Below are positions 35,209 to 44,176 of a stretch of DNA of 64,000 nt, piece after piece. The translations under genes were made by a program, and so were the position numbers. Positions within the stretch are counted from its first letter, which is position 1; every line of letters begins with the position of its first letter. The notes under the pieces were generated by a model. That model made no database searches, was not told where the DNA came from, and saw only the letters and a list, made by a program, of their open reading frames with translations. This DNA is from JANNMJ01 sp031425525 (lineage in GTDB: Bacteria; Bacteroidota; Bacteroidia; Cytophagales; Hymenobacteraceae). The stretch is from assembly GCA_031425525.1 (NCBI GenBank), contig JANPJM010000058.1, positions 94,008 to 158,007 on the forward strand, written 5' to 3'.

Positions 35209-36888
35209 CTACTCCACTACCAAACGGCGGGTAGTGCGGTGCGTCCCGTTCAGCACCTGCACCAAGTACAGACCGCGCTGAACCGGCGCTAATAGCGTGT
35301 TTGTGCCCGCGCCCGCCAGCCGGTGCCGCACAATGTGGCGGCCGAGCGCATCGAATATATCGATCTGCGCCGGGCCGGAGCCGTGTACGGCTACCACCCC
35401 ACCCGCCATCACGGGGTTCGGCGAAAGGCCGAAAGTGGCTGATTCATGGGTATCGGGCAAGCCGAGCGGCGCGAGTACCGCCTGAAAACCCGCCGCAAAT
35501 ACCTGCGCTTCCGAGGCCGCGACAACCGGTAGCGCGGGCAGGGCGCCGAGCTGTACGCCGCCGTTTTGCGCCAACCCCGCCACTATTCCCCTACCAGTAA
35601 CGCCATCGATGCTCAGCGCGTGGCCCGCCGACCGGGGGCCGGTCGCCACCTCGACTGCCCGCAGCGTGCCAGCTTGGTCGTAGGCAAGCAGAGTGGCACC
35701 TGTGGCCGTACGCGGCCCAAAGCCAGGCCACATGATGGTGCCGGCGGAGGTGGCGAGCAGCCAGGCATTGCCGGCACCATCAATGGCCAGTGGTTGAAAC
35801 ATAGCCGCCTGCGCCTCGCCGCTGAACGACGTAATGGGCGCTTCGCGCAGCCACTGAAAGTTGCCGGTGCGGCGGTCGAGCCGGGTGAGGAAGTACGAAG
35901 AGCCGGTGCCGCCGAGCAACGCCGCCCGATGCGAACCAAACTGCCACTGGCCGAAAAGTGGCCCTACGAAGTAAACACCCGTCGTATCGGCGGTGGCCAC
36001 CCACGCACTAGGGCACGTAACGTCTTCGATGTGGCGCACCCACTGCATCTGGCCCGTGGGGCTGTAACAAGCCACATACGTATTGTAGGTGATGCCGGTA
36101 GGGAGCGCTACCGGCGTCCCGTTGTAGCGCCCATTGGTTTCGGCGCAGCTACCCGCCGTATACACGCTGCCATCCGGCGCGACTGCCACCGCCGTCAGCC
36201 GCGAAACATTTTGCTGCACGATGGTCGATAGCGAATCGCCGACGGTGAGGCCGACGCGCATCGCGTAGGAATCGGCAAAAGTGTCGTAACCAACCCATAC
36301 ACTGCCGCCGCGTGGGTCGAGCGTCAGGCTATTCGCGCCCTGCACGAAGGTGGAACTGGCACCGGGACCGGCGGCCAAGCGCCGATGCCACCGCACGGCG
36401 CCCCCCGAATCGAGGGACGTGACGAAGTACTCGACACCGCTGTTGGGGTTGGGGTTGAAATACCGATGCTGCGCGTCGAACACGAGCGAATCAGTGAATT
36501 CGCCGAGCAATAGCACGCCGCCATCGGCGAGGGCTTGTAAGGCCAACACACTGGCGGTGCCTTCCACGACGCGTTGCGCGGCCGGGCGCCCATCGGCCCG
36601 GTGGCGGGTTAGATTCAGCGAGCCGAGTGCTTCCTGTGAGTGAAATTTGCGAAACTCGTGCATTCCGGCCCACCACGTGTGCCGACCACCGGGCCCAACA
36701 CTGGCCGCCGTGCGGAGCATATCGGGATTGGCGGTATAAGCCACGGCGCGAGGGCGGGCCCACTCGAAGGTCTGGGCGGCGGCCGGGGCGAGCGTTATCA
36801 ACAGCAACAGAGCGGTACCCAGAGCGCCGCGCCGCGCCAAGCGCCCGAAATACGACAGAGCGGAAAAAGAGAGAGCGAAAGGCATCAC
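35209..36888 (-). CDS. Secreted protein with type IX sorting tail, 559 aa
   Basis: N-terminal signal peptide (LGTALLLLITLAPAAAQ). The body is a beta-rich repeat protein with WVGYD, WVRHIED and FQWLREAP strings of the SBBP/beta-propeller type. The last 80 residues (FGLSPNPVMAGGVVAV .. GLYLVQVLNGTHRTTRRLVV) are a T9SS type A sorting domain, so it should be exported to or through the outer membrane. Divergent from a second T9SS substrate of similar plan. Confidence 0.88.
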   Translation of the reverse strand: MMPFALSFSALSYFGRLARRGALGTALLLLITLAPAAAQTFEWARPRAVAYTANPDMLRTAASVGPGGRHTWWAGMHEFRKFHSQEALGSLNLTRHRADGRPAAQRVVEGTASVLALQALADGGVLLLGEFTDSLVFDAQHRYFNPNPNSGVEYFVTSLDSGGAVRWHRRLAAGPGASSTFVQGANSLTLDPRGGSVWVGYDTFADSYAMRVGLTVGDSLSTIVQQNVSRLTAVAVAPDGSVYTAGSCAETNGRYNGTPVALPTGITYNTYVACYSPTGQMQWVRHIEDVTCPSAWVATADTTGVYFVGPLFGQWQFGSHRAALLGGTGSSYFLTRLDRRTGNFQWLREAPITSFSGEAQAAMFQPLAIDGAGNAWLLATSAGTIMWPGFGPRTATGATLLAYDQAGTLRAVEVATGPRSAGHALSIDGVTGRGIVAGLAQNGGVQLGALPALPVVAASEAQVFAAGFQAVLAPLGLPDTHESATFGLSPNPVMAGGVVAVHGSGPAQIDIFDALGRHIVRHRLAGAGTNTLLAPVQRGLYLVQVLNGTHRTTRRLVVE

Positions 36889-37323
36889 GAAAATAATATG
36901 AGGTGGGGCGGAATGGAGATGAGACGCGCCATTATAGCGCTACCATCTGCCAGACGGCCGGTCTGGGGCGGCCGTTACAGCCCTCACATCATGATGTTTG
37001 GGCTGAATTTCCCGAATGGCCTACTTCCGCTCACCCGCTTCCGTCACGCGCGTGGGCGTTTGCTTGCCGCGCCCGATGCCCGTTGCGCTGCGCGCGATAG
37101 ACTGCACCACGGCCGGCAGGTTCAAACCGGAGGTTGCCGGGGATCACCCAACTATGCGCAACATGCAGGCGGCCGCCCAATGCCCGGCACCAACAACCGC
37201 CGACCGCGCGGGCGAAGCCGTAACTGCGGAGCGTTCATCGTCATGGTAGCTGTTGTCGACGCGCGTCATCGCGCAGCTTATCATTTGCTTGCCCGCGTCG
37301 TTCCACCTATAAATTTCCACCCG
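36889..37323. other. Gene-free divergent spacer
   Basis: 435 bp between the two divergent T9SS substrate genes. It must contain both promoters. I see no gene, no clear TAnnTTTG box and no repeat. A plus-strand frame open from 36640 through this region lacks any recognisable sequence before the signal peptide at 37324. Confidence 0.5.
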
Positions 37324-39048
37324 ATGCAATTTCTACCGTACCCGCTCGACTGGCGGCCCTGGATAACACTGCTACTGCTGGTTACTGCTTGGGGTACGGC
37401 GCGGCCGGCTGACGCACAAGGATTCACTTGGAACTGGGTCGCGACGGGCGGCGGCAGCCAGGGAAGCGATCTATTCGATCGGGTAGCAACCGACGCCAGC
37501 GGCCACGTATTCGTGGCGGGACGGATGCGGAAGACGGCCACTTTCGGCGATACGACGCTCACGGCCACCGGTAATCAGGACGATCTGCTCGTGGCGAAGC
37601 TTTCGCCAGCCGGCGGCTACGAATGGGTGCGGCGGGTGGGTAGTACCACCGATGATGAAGTACGAACCCTACGAGTGGGCACCAACGGCAACGTGTATCT
37701 GGAGGGGTGGGCTGAACGCGCGATTACTTTCGGCAGCACCGTGCTACCGGCGTCTGGCTCGACGGCAGGAATCGGCTACGTGGCCTGCCTCGATGGCACG
37801 ACCGGCGTGTGGCTGTGGGCGGTGCGCACACCGGCCAATAGCTTCAGCACGGCGATGGTCCTCGACGCGGCCAACAACGTGTATGTGGGCGGGGCCTTCA
37901 CCGACACGGCGTCGTTTGGCAATACGCGCCTCGTGGCCATGGTACCCGGCAACTACAATATGTTCGTGGCGAAGCTTAGCGGCGCCGGTACGCACCCGTG
38001 GCAGTGGGCGGTGATGAGCGGCGGCAGCGACCGAGACGAGCGCGTTACCGCGATGGCTACCGACCACGCCGGCAACCTGTACGTGGGAGGGCAGTTCTCC
38101 TCGGTTACGGTGCGGTTCGGTACAACGACCCTGACCCGCATCGGCAGTCAGGATTGTTTCGTGGCGAAGCTGACGACGGCGGGCGGGTGGCGCTGGGCAA
38201 AGCAGATCGGTGGCCTCGCCGACGAGGCAATCACTGCGATGGACGCCACCGCCACCGGCGGGGTGGTGCTGAGTGGGTTGTTCGGGGGCCCTACGAACAC
38301 CGTCAATAGTACCATTATCGGAACGACAACCCTCGCCAATGCAGGCGTTGCCGCGACTTACGACGGCTTCGTGGCGAAGATCAACCCCGCCGGCACGATT
38401 CAGTGGGCCACGCAGATGGGCGGCACGAAAACCGACTACCTGCGCACCGTGGTAATGGCGCCGACGGGCGAGGTGTATACGACGGGCTTCTACGATTCGC
38501 CAACGGTAGCGATCGGCGATAGTACCGTCCGGAACACGAGTGCGTCCACCAATCTGGCCGATTCGTTCGTGGCGCAACTGACCGCCGCCGGGAGCACCGT
38601 GACCTGGAAGCTGCTGGGGCACACCACCGGAGGTAATTGCGAGTTTATGCTGGGGTCGGCGCTGGATGCGACGGGGAATTTGTACGTATCGGGTTGCTTT
38701 GCCACGGCGCCAGTTCCAACGGCTACGCTGGGGCCGTTCACGGTGTCGAGTACGGGTTATTTCGACGGTTTCGTCACGAAGCTTACCCGCACGACGCAGC
38801 CGACGGCCTTGCCCGACAGCGTAGCCCCGGCAAGGTTGGCGATCTGGCCCAACCCGGCACCGGCTGCGGGAACGGTGCGGGTAGGTGGGGCGGCCGGCAA
38901 CCCCGTTGAGTTGGTGGATGCGCTGGGCCGGGTAGTTCGTTCCGTTCGGTCTACCGGCGCGGAGGCCATGCTGGGGCTGGCCGGGGTGCCGGCGGGCGTG
39001 TACTCGGTGCGGGCCGGCGCGGCGCACCGGCCGCTGATCGTGGAGTAA
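37324..39048 (+). CDS. Secreted SBBP-repeat protein with type IX sorting tail, 574 aa
   Basis: ATG 37324 gives a signal peptide (ITLLLLVTAWGTARPADAQ). About seven repeats follow, each about 55-65 residues, with the sequence DxxGNxYVxGxF..T..FG..TL....D.FVAKL...G.W.WA, typical of SBBP beta-propeller repeats. The C-terminus (LAIWPNPAPAAGTVRV .. GVYSVRAGAAHRPLIV) is a T9SS sorting domain. Likely a surface-exposed or secreted protein; ligand unknown. Confidence 0.9.
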   Translation: MQFLPYPLDWRPWITLLLLVTAWGTARPADAQGFTWNWVATGGGSQGSDLFDRVATDASGHVFVAGRMRKTATFGDTTLTATGNQDDLLVAKLSPAGGYEWVRRVGSTTDDEVRTLRVGTNGNVYLEGWAERAITFGSTVLPASGSTAGIGYVACLDGTTGVWLWAVRTPANSFSTAMVLDAANNVYVGGAFTDTASFGNTRLVAMVPGNYNMFVAKLSGAGTHPWQWAVMSGGSDRDERVTAMATDHAGNLYVGGQFSSVTVRFGTTTLTRIGSQDCFVAKLTTAGGWRWAKQIGGLADEAITAMDATATGGVVLSGLFGGPTNTVNSTIIGTTTLANAGVAATYDGFVAKINPAGTIQWATQMGGTKTDYLRTVVMAPTGEVYTTGFYDSPTVAIGDSTVRNTSASTNLADSFVAQLTAAGSTVTWKLLGHTTGGNCEFMLGSALDATGNLYVSGCFATAPVPTATLGPFTVSSTGYFDGFVTKLTRTTQPTALPDSVAPARLAIWPNPAPAAGTVRVGGAAGNPVELVDALGRVVRSVRSTGAEAMLGLAGVPAGVYSVRAGAAHRPLIVE

Positions 39049-39099
39049 CGCGCCGCGTGCCCGTGGCCCATTCGCGGCTTCGCCCCCTACCTTCGGCCT

Positions 39100-39759
39100 A
39101 TGAACACCCAGCAAGCCTACGATGCCTGGTCGGCGACGTACGACACGGTTGAAAATCACACCCGCGACCTGGAGGCAGCGGCCATCCGCACGATGGTGCC
39201 GGCGGCGCTGGGCATTACGCCGGTTGGCCGGTGTGGGCACATCATCGAACTGGGGTGCGGGACGGGCAAAAACACGCACTGGCTCGCGATGCAGACCGAG
39301 CGCCTGACGGCCGTCGATTTCTCGACGGAAATGCTGGCGCAGGCCCGCACCAAAACGCTGCGGTCGAATGTCGCCTTTCAGCAAGCCGATATCACGCAGC
39401 CGTGGGCGTTTGCCGAAACCGGCCAAGCCGACCTCATCACCTGCTCGCTGATTCTGGAACACATCGACGATCTCGATTTCGTGTTCGCCGAAGCCGCGCG
39501 GGCACTGGCGCCCGGCGGCTTGCTCTACGTCGGCGAGCTGCACCCGTTCAAGCAGTACCAAGGCAGCAAAGCGCGTTTTGAAACCGCCACCGGCCAAATG
39601 CGCGAGCTGGATTGCTACATCCACCACCTCACCGACTACACGCACGCCGCTCGGTACGCCGGCCTGACCGTGGAGGCATTGCGCGAGTGGTTCGATGATA
39701 CGGATGAGACGCGGACTGGCCCGCCGCGCATCGTGGCGTGGGTGTTTCGGAAGGAGTAG
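39100..39759 (+). CDS. Class I SAM-dependent methyltransferase
   Basis: 219 residues. Motif I is IIELGCGTGKNTHWLA; AVDFSTEMLAQARTK and ADLITCSLILEHIDDLDFVF follow. It resembles small-molecule methyltransferases of the UbiE/BioC-like group. Substrate unknown. It lies 51 bp after the SBBP-repeat gene. Confidence 0.9.
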   Translation: MNTQQAYDAWSATYDTVENHTRDLEAAAIRTMVPAALGITPVGRCGHIIELGCGTGKNTHWLAMQTERLTAVDFSTEMLAQARTKTLRSNVAFQQADITQPWAFAETGQADLITCSLILEHIDDLDFVFAEAARALAPGGLLYVGELHPFKQYQGSKARFETATGQMRELDCYIHHLTDYTHAARYAGLTVEALREWFDDTDETRTGPPRIVAWVFRKE

Positions 39760-39888
39760 AAGGCGGTCTTGCTTGGTGCGGTCGAGGCTCCTTGACCGCC
39801 GTGGTCGCTCCACCCCGGCGCTTCACGCCACCCCTCCCCTTCCGGGGCGAGAAGCTTGCTGAGGGCGTGGAGGGCGGGGAGGGCGGTT

Positions 39889-41190
39889 TTACTGGCGCTC
39901 GCCGGCGTCTTTGACGCGGGAGGGGGTTTGCCGGCCGCCGACGATGCCGCGGGCGCTGCGGGCGATGGACTCGATGACGGCGGTGAGGTTAGAGAGGTTA
40001 AGGGTACTCACTTCGTCGTCGACGGTGTGGTAATGCTCACCGGGCATCTTAGAGGTGCTGATGGTGTGGGCGGGCACACCAAGCTTGGCGAGGGTGGCGT
40101 TGTCGGAGCGGTAGAAGAGCTGCTCTTTGGGGTAGGGGTCGGGCACGAAGCGCACGCCGGAGCCTTTGAGCTGCTTGTTGAGGAGCCGGCCGAACGTCGA
40201 TTTGTCGTAGCCCGTGATGTAGGCAGCGCCGGGGCCGGCTTCGGCTACCTTGCCGATCATCTCGATATTGAACATCGCGACGACTTCAGCGGGCTCGACC
40301 TGTCGCGAGAAAAACTGCGAGCCGAAGCCGCCGATCTCTTCCGCCGTGAACGCGACGAACACCAGCGTCCGGGCCGGCGCGGGCTGAGCGCGGTAATATT
40401 CGGCGAGCGCCACCACGGCCGCCGTGCCGGAGGCATCATCGTCGGCGCCGTTGGCGATAGAGTCGCCGCCGACGGCGGGGAGGGTGCCGAGGTGGTCGTA
40501 ATGGGCGGAAAACACCACCAGCTCGGCGGCGCGGGCAGGATCGGCGCCGAGCAGCATCCCCACTACGTTGGTCATCGGCACGGGCGTAATCGTGGCCGTC
40601 GCGCGCACGGTGTAAGGCGTGGCGGCGGTAGGGGCGGGCGCCAGCAGGATCACCGTCGAGTGCGTCGGGCGGGTGGCGCGCATGCCGTAGTGCGCCACCA
40701 CGCGGGCCATTTCGGGCAGGGCCTTGCGGTGGGCCGTGTCGAGGAGCACCACCACGTCGGCAGTGGGCTTGCGGAGGGGCCAAAACGCTTTCCAGGGGTC
40801 GTCTTTCGGACCGACCACCACCACGCGCGGCCCCGACGGGGCGGCGGGCCACGTCAGCTGCTCCTGGCCGGGAATGACGACCACCTGATGGGCCGCTATC
40901 GGCTGGCCCGCCACGGTGGCCTGCACGGCCAGGAGCCGGGCGCGCCACGCTTCGAAGGCTTGCTCGTAGCCGGCGTTACCGGGCAGCGGCTGCAAGCCGG
41001 CGCGCTGGAATTCGGTGGCGAGAAACCGGGCGGCTTTGCCGATGCCGGACGTACCGGAGGCGCGGCCCTGCAACGAGTCGGCGGCGAGGGTGGAGATGAC
41101 GCGCGCAACGGTGGTGGCCGAGATGGCGGGTTGGGCCGCGGCGGCAGTGGGGATCAGCAGCAGTAAAAGAACGCGGCGCAGCAAAAGCAT
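39889..41190 (-). CDS. M28 family metallopeptidase, secreted
   Basis: 433 residues from ATG 41190 with a signal peptide (LLLRRVLLLLLIPTAAAAQ). Zinc ligands and catalytic residues fit M28: SAHYDHLG, NGADDDASGTAAV, AFTAEEIGGFGSQF, and MFNIEMIG where Glu replaces the usual Asp, then a late His in GVPAHTIS. A PA-type insert separates the N-terminal part. It is likely an aminopeptidase acting in the periplasm or outside. Confidence 0.9.
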   Translation of the reverse strand: MLLLRRVLLLLLIPTAAAAQPAISATTVARVISTLAADSLQGRASGTSGIGKAARFLATEFQRAGLQPLPGNAGYEQAFEAWRARLLAVQATVAGQPIAAHQVVVIPGQEQLTWPAAPSGPRVVVVGPKDDPWKAFWPLRKPTADVVVLLDTAHRKALPEMARVVAHYGMRATRPTHSTVILLAPAPTAATPYTVRATATITPVPMTNVVGMLLGADPARAAELVVFSAHYDHLGTLPAVGGDSIANGADDDASGTAAVVALAEYYRAQPAPARTLVFVAFTAEEIGGFGSQFFSRQVEPAEVVAMFNIEMIGKVAEAGPGAAYITGYDKSTFGRLLNKQLKGSGVRFVPDPYPKEQLFYRSDNATLAKLGVPAHTISTSKMPGEHYHTVDDEVSTLNLSNLTAVIESIARSARGIVGGRQTPSRVKDAGERQ

Positions 41191-41371
41191 ACAGGCAAAA
41201 GCGGAAGATGGAGGACGAAAGTACCCGCTGAACGGCACGAGGCGGCGCGGGGTGGGCGCGGTAGGTGCCGCGCGGGTGGTCGCGCGCGGCGTGGGGGGCG
41301 CCTTCAACGCAAACGGCCACCCCGGTTGGTCGGAGTGGCCGTGGCGTGAGGCGATGCCCGCGGGGGGAGGA

Positions 41372-42052
41372 TCAGGCAGCCGGCGGCGTCGGGGTCGAGC
41401 GCTTGGCGGTGTTGATGATCTGGCGCGCCGACTGGTAGGCGTGGTAGAAGTCGGGGTTACGGGTCTTGAAGCGCTCCATCAGCTTGTCGAGGCGGTTGCG
41501 GTAGATGCCCATGGCGGTGCGGAAATGGGTTCTGCGCGCCTTGGTCTGGGCGGTGCCTTCGGCGATGGCGGTTTGGGGGGTGCCCATCTCGCCCTTGAAC
41601 TTCTCGATGCTGTCGTGGAGGTTTTGCAGCTCGTCGGCTTCGAGGCCCTGGCCGACGAGCGCGGCGGTATGGGTCGTGGCCAAGGTGTGGAGCTGCTTGG
41701 CGATACCGAGCAGTTCGCCGTCGCCGTTGCGCCGCAGGGCGTCGTAGCTGTAATCGGCCTTGGTGAGCAACGCGACGTTGTCGGTGTCGTCGGCGTAGGC
41801 GTAAAGCAGCGCGGCGACGTCGCTGCCGCGCTGCGCGAGCAGGTTGCGGGTTTTCTTCTTGACGGCACTGACCGGCTCCGATTCTTCGCCCTGCTGGGTA
41901 GGGGCCGTGGGATCGACCTTGCCCACCACATCGGCGAGCTGGCCGTGGTACTTCACCAGCCCCGGGATGGTGGCCCAGGCGGTGGAATGGTTGGCGAAAA
42001 CGCCCAGCGTCGCCTTGAACGAGCGAAGCTGTGCTTGCTGATAGTCAGTCAT
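41372..42052 (-). CDS. Helical hypothetical protein, array-associated (member 2)
   Basis: 226 residues from ATG 42052 (MTDYQQAQLRSF). Helical, soluble, Ala/Leu/Lys-rich. Shares with the 8977-9741 protein the sequence of blocks PGLVKYHGQLADVV / PALKKRVDGYLSRQ, a charged linker, KKKTRNLLAQRGSDVAALLY / KGTARQTLATLLPPVAASLH, and a DPDF- or NPDFYHAYQSAR-type end. Function unknown. It has the same promoter string TATCTTTCC and the same upstream 21-bp-period array as its counterpart. Confidence 0.78.
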   Translation of the reverse strand: MTDYQQAQLRSFKATLGVFANHSTAWATIPGLVKYHGQLADVVGKVDPTAPTQQGEESEPVSAVKKKTRNLLAQRGSDVAALLYAYADDTDNVALLTKADYSYDALRRNGDGELLGIAKQLHTLATTHTAALVGQGLEADELQNLHDSIEKFKGEMGTPQTAIAEGTAQTKARRTHFRTAMGIYRNRLDKLMERFKTRNPDFYHAYQSARQIINTAKRSTPTPPAA

Positions 42053-42081
42053 ATTGATGACATTAAAAGGTGAAAACGGCG

Positions 42082-42114
42082 GAAAGATATAGCAGTCAGC
42101 CCGCAAATGCCAAA
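42082..42114 (-). promoter_or_regulatory. Putative promoter of the 41372-42052 gene
   Basis: On the minus strand TTTG (42111-42114), 21 bp, TATCTTTC (42082-42089), then 29 bp to the start codon. This is close to TTTG-N19-21-TAnnTTTG. Confidence 0.5.
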
Positions 42115-42129
42115 CCTCGGTCGGAAACC

Positions 42130-42360
42130 GCGCGCTACGCCTACGCGAGGTTCCGCTACGGCCGCTTTAGTGACCGCTACGGCCACTCCAGAAGCCGATA
42201 TGCCTTCTTTACACCTGAAAACGGCGTCTCTTGGGTTGGAAATGGCTGCTCCAGCGCCCGCAAGACCTTCTTCAGGGTTGGAGATGGCTGCTCTTGGGTT
42301 GGAAACGGGTGCTTTAGGGTTGGGTAGTCGATCTCCAGCGTTGGGGAGACGGAGGGGTAA
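42130..42360. repeat. 21-bp-period degenerate array 2 (11 units)
   Basis: Eleven consecutive units of exactly 21 bp. The left part uses cores CCGCTACGGCC; the right part uses GTTGGAAATGGCTGCTC and GTTGGAGATGGCTGCTC. Array 1 has the same length (11 units, 231 bp). Open frames give heptad peptides on both strands (for example VGNGCFR, PTQEQPS). The array ends about 16 bp from the -33 box of the 41372-42052 gene. Confidence 0.88.
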
Positions 42361-42410
42361 TATCTGTGAAAGTGTATGGAGGGCGGGAGTGGGTCGTGGG
42401 AGTTCGATTG

Positions 42411-42476
42411 CGCGAACGCACGTTGCAAACGCGCAGCCCGGTTAGGCACGCGTTACAAATGCGCGCCAACGGAGAC
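42411..42476. repeat. REP-like imperfect direct repeats
   Basis: ACGTTGCAAACGCGCAGCCC and CGCGTTACAAATGCGCGCC occur in tandem. The string TTTGCAACGNG in an alternating G/C-rich frame is reminiscent of intergenic REP elements seen in Bacteroidota. Assignment is by eye. Confidence 0.35.
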
Positions 42477-42705
42477 GGATGGTCAATATGTGTGAACGAT
42501 TGTGAAAGCGGAACGCTACCGCTAGTAGCTAAGAGGTGGTGCGCCAGCCGGTAGATGCCTCCAGTTCTTGGGTGCTTATAAGTATCTATATTTGACAAAA
42601 TCTGTTTGGGTGAAGTATGAAACTATGGTTCCTCAACGCGTGCATAGATTTGTACGTGAGACACCTAAGTAATACCTCCACCCAAAAAAACTTGCCAGTC
42701 ATCAA

Positions 42706-43536
42706 ATGAATAAAATCATTGAGCTACATCAAGTACGGTTGTCACACGCCCATCAAGACGCTTTAACTGATTTAAATTGGCTAAAGGAGTCTTCCAAATC
42801 CTTTCAGGTTCCCGAAATGGCGTATCCAGAAATTAAGCAACTTGACCAACTTTTTTCTTATAAGTCTTGGTTTTATGAAGTCGGCCAGTTCTTTCAACAC
42901 AATCCAAAAGAAAATTTTTGCCCTATTCCTGGTCTAACAGACTCTCAATTTAATGGAGGAATGACAAGAGAGCAGTTTTTTTTCTTAGTTGAGTTAAATC
43001 GCGACAAGCGCTCAAAGGGACAGCGAAATTCGGAGTTAAAAGAAATAATGCAACTCAATCAGACTGTTGCCATTCTTGATGGGTTCCTTTTTGACGCAGT
43101 CAAGGTACTTTACCAAACTAATCCAGAAGCACTTAAGCGAAAGGATAAAACTTTAACTTATGAAGAGTTGATGAAGGCAAAAGACAAGGGGGAGATAATT
43201 GAACTCATAATTAATAAGGAACTCGCGAAGATTTCTTTTGACTCACTGAAGGATCAGATAAAACACATTGCTACTACTTTCGCAATTAATTTCGATATTC
43301 TCAAAGGTTCGGTTGATGAAGTTGCTCAAATAAGAGAAGTGCGTCACATACATGTACACAACAAGGGACTTGTCGATGCGAAATACATTCGCAAGACGCG
43401 TGACACAAGTTTGCCCGTTGGTTATTATAAAAGCTTGAAAGATACTTACTTTCAAGATCGTTTGTATAATGTGGTCGAGAGTTTTTTGACAATTTTTTAT
43501 ATTGAAATAGCTAATAAATTAGAGAAGCTCAAGTAG
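42706..43536 (+). CDS. HEPN-like protein, AT-rich, 276 aa
   Basis: Base composition is far more AT-rich than its neighbours, a sign of transfer. Near the C-terminus RHIHVHN (R213 to H218) fits the R-[NDH]-x3-H signature of HEPN ribonucleases and is followed by KGLVDAKYI, a common arrangement in RiboL-PSP-HEPN-like proteins. The rest is helical, with no membrane segment. HEPN proteins often act in toxin-antitoxin or abortive infection by cutting RNA; here that is inference. A TATATTTG box (42587-42594) may be its -7 element. No antitoxin gene is adjacent. Confidence 0.7.
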   Translation: MNKIIELHQVRLSHAHQDALTDLNWLKESSKSFQVPEMAYPEIKQLDQLFSYKSWFYEVGQFFQHNPKENFCPIPGLTDSQFNGGMTREQFFFLVELNRDKRSKGQRNSELKEIMQLNQTVAILDGFLFDAVKVLYQTNPEALKRKDKTLTYEELMKAKDKGEIIELIINKELAKISFDSLKDQIKHIATTFAINFDILKGSVDEVAQIREVRHIHVHNKGLVDAKYIRKTRDTSLPVGYYKSLKDTYFQDRLYNVVESFLTIFYIEIANKLEKLK

Positions 43537-43612
43537 GCCAACGAGCAGATTTTTTATGCTAACGCCTTATGTCAGCTTGACTACTTGCTGTGCCGTTTTC
43601 GCCTCTATTTCT

Positions 43613-43733
43613 TCACCAACTGTTTTTGAGCAGCCAGTCCAGCTTCATCAGGCGGCTGATTTTATAGAGGGGCACGACGGGGGCGAGGAAGGAGAAATCG
43701 CGGAAATCGAGCCGCCTTTTTAAGTACTGCGGC
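43613..43733 (-). pseudogene. C-terminal remnant of a lost gene
   Basis: On the minus strand an uninterrupted tail reads RRLDFRDFSFLAPVVPLYKI and then KLDWLLKNSW before a stop at 43613. The upstream part is replaced by the inverted-repeat element at 43750. The family is not recognised. It may be the end of a gene once located downstream of mfd. Confidence 0.35.
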
Positions 43734-43749
43734 AAAAATAAACGCGTAG

Positions 43750-43895
43750 TTTGTCATTGCGAGGAGGAGGCTTGGAGTTTACCCTGAGGAACGAAGGGCC
43801 GACGTGGCAATCCTCGTTTGCTCGGCGCGTTTGCCCCACTACCGTACTGAGCCAACGGGGATTGCTTCGTCGCAGAGCCTCCTCGCAATGACAAA
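43750..43895. mobile_element. MITE-like element, copy A (146 bp)
   Basis: TTTGTCATTGCGAGGAGG (43750-43767) and its exact reverse complement (43878-43895) form 18-bp terminal inverted repeats, with GAAGCAATCC-type inner repeats. No coding capacity. Related copies at 45933 and 60442. Confidence 0.8.
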
Positions 43896-43948
43896 TTCAG
43901 TGTAAGAAGGCGCTGACAGCTTCAAAAGTACGGGCAGGATAGGTTGGG

Positions 43949-44142
43949 CTACGCCTCCACAATCTCCCCATCACCTTGCGGGCTTTATCGAGGCTCGGCA
44001 CGCCTTCGATGGTGACGATAAGCTGCTCCTTGCGCTCCTTCAGGTTGGCGGCGCGGGGGTGAGTCTGGACGTAGTGGAGGATGCGGCCGAACTGGTCGCC
44101 CTGGAAATATTCCTTGTGGTCGTCGCCGGCGGGCAGGTAGCC
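43949..44142 (-). pseudogene. Duplicated 3' end of mfd (fragment)
   Basis: This 194-bp stretch matches the last part of mfd (46085-46279) at nearly every position, including codons for DDHKEYFQG and RILxYVQTHPRAANLKERKE. One C is missing in the CTCCCC run, so the reading frame is broken near the end. Matching continues outward into the adjacent spacer and the MITE-like element. It is best read as the original mfd end displaced by an insertion that brought its own copy. Confidence 0.9.
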
Positions 44143-44176
44143 GCCTTGGGGGTGGGGGTTTGCGGTTGGAAAGTGG

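Noticed and set aside
36640..37323. N-terminal extension of the SBBP-repeat protein
   Set aside because: The signal peptide at 37324 marks the start; the upstream frame is antisense to the other T9SS gene.
42587..42652. Full promoter for the HEPN-like gene
   Set aside because: TATATTTG and TAGATTTG boxes are present but neither has a TTTG at the right distance, so only the boxes are mentioned.
43949..44142. A separate small gene
   Set aside because: It is clearly the mfd 3' end with a lost base, so it is listed as a fragment.
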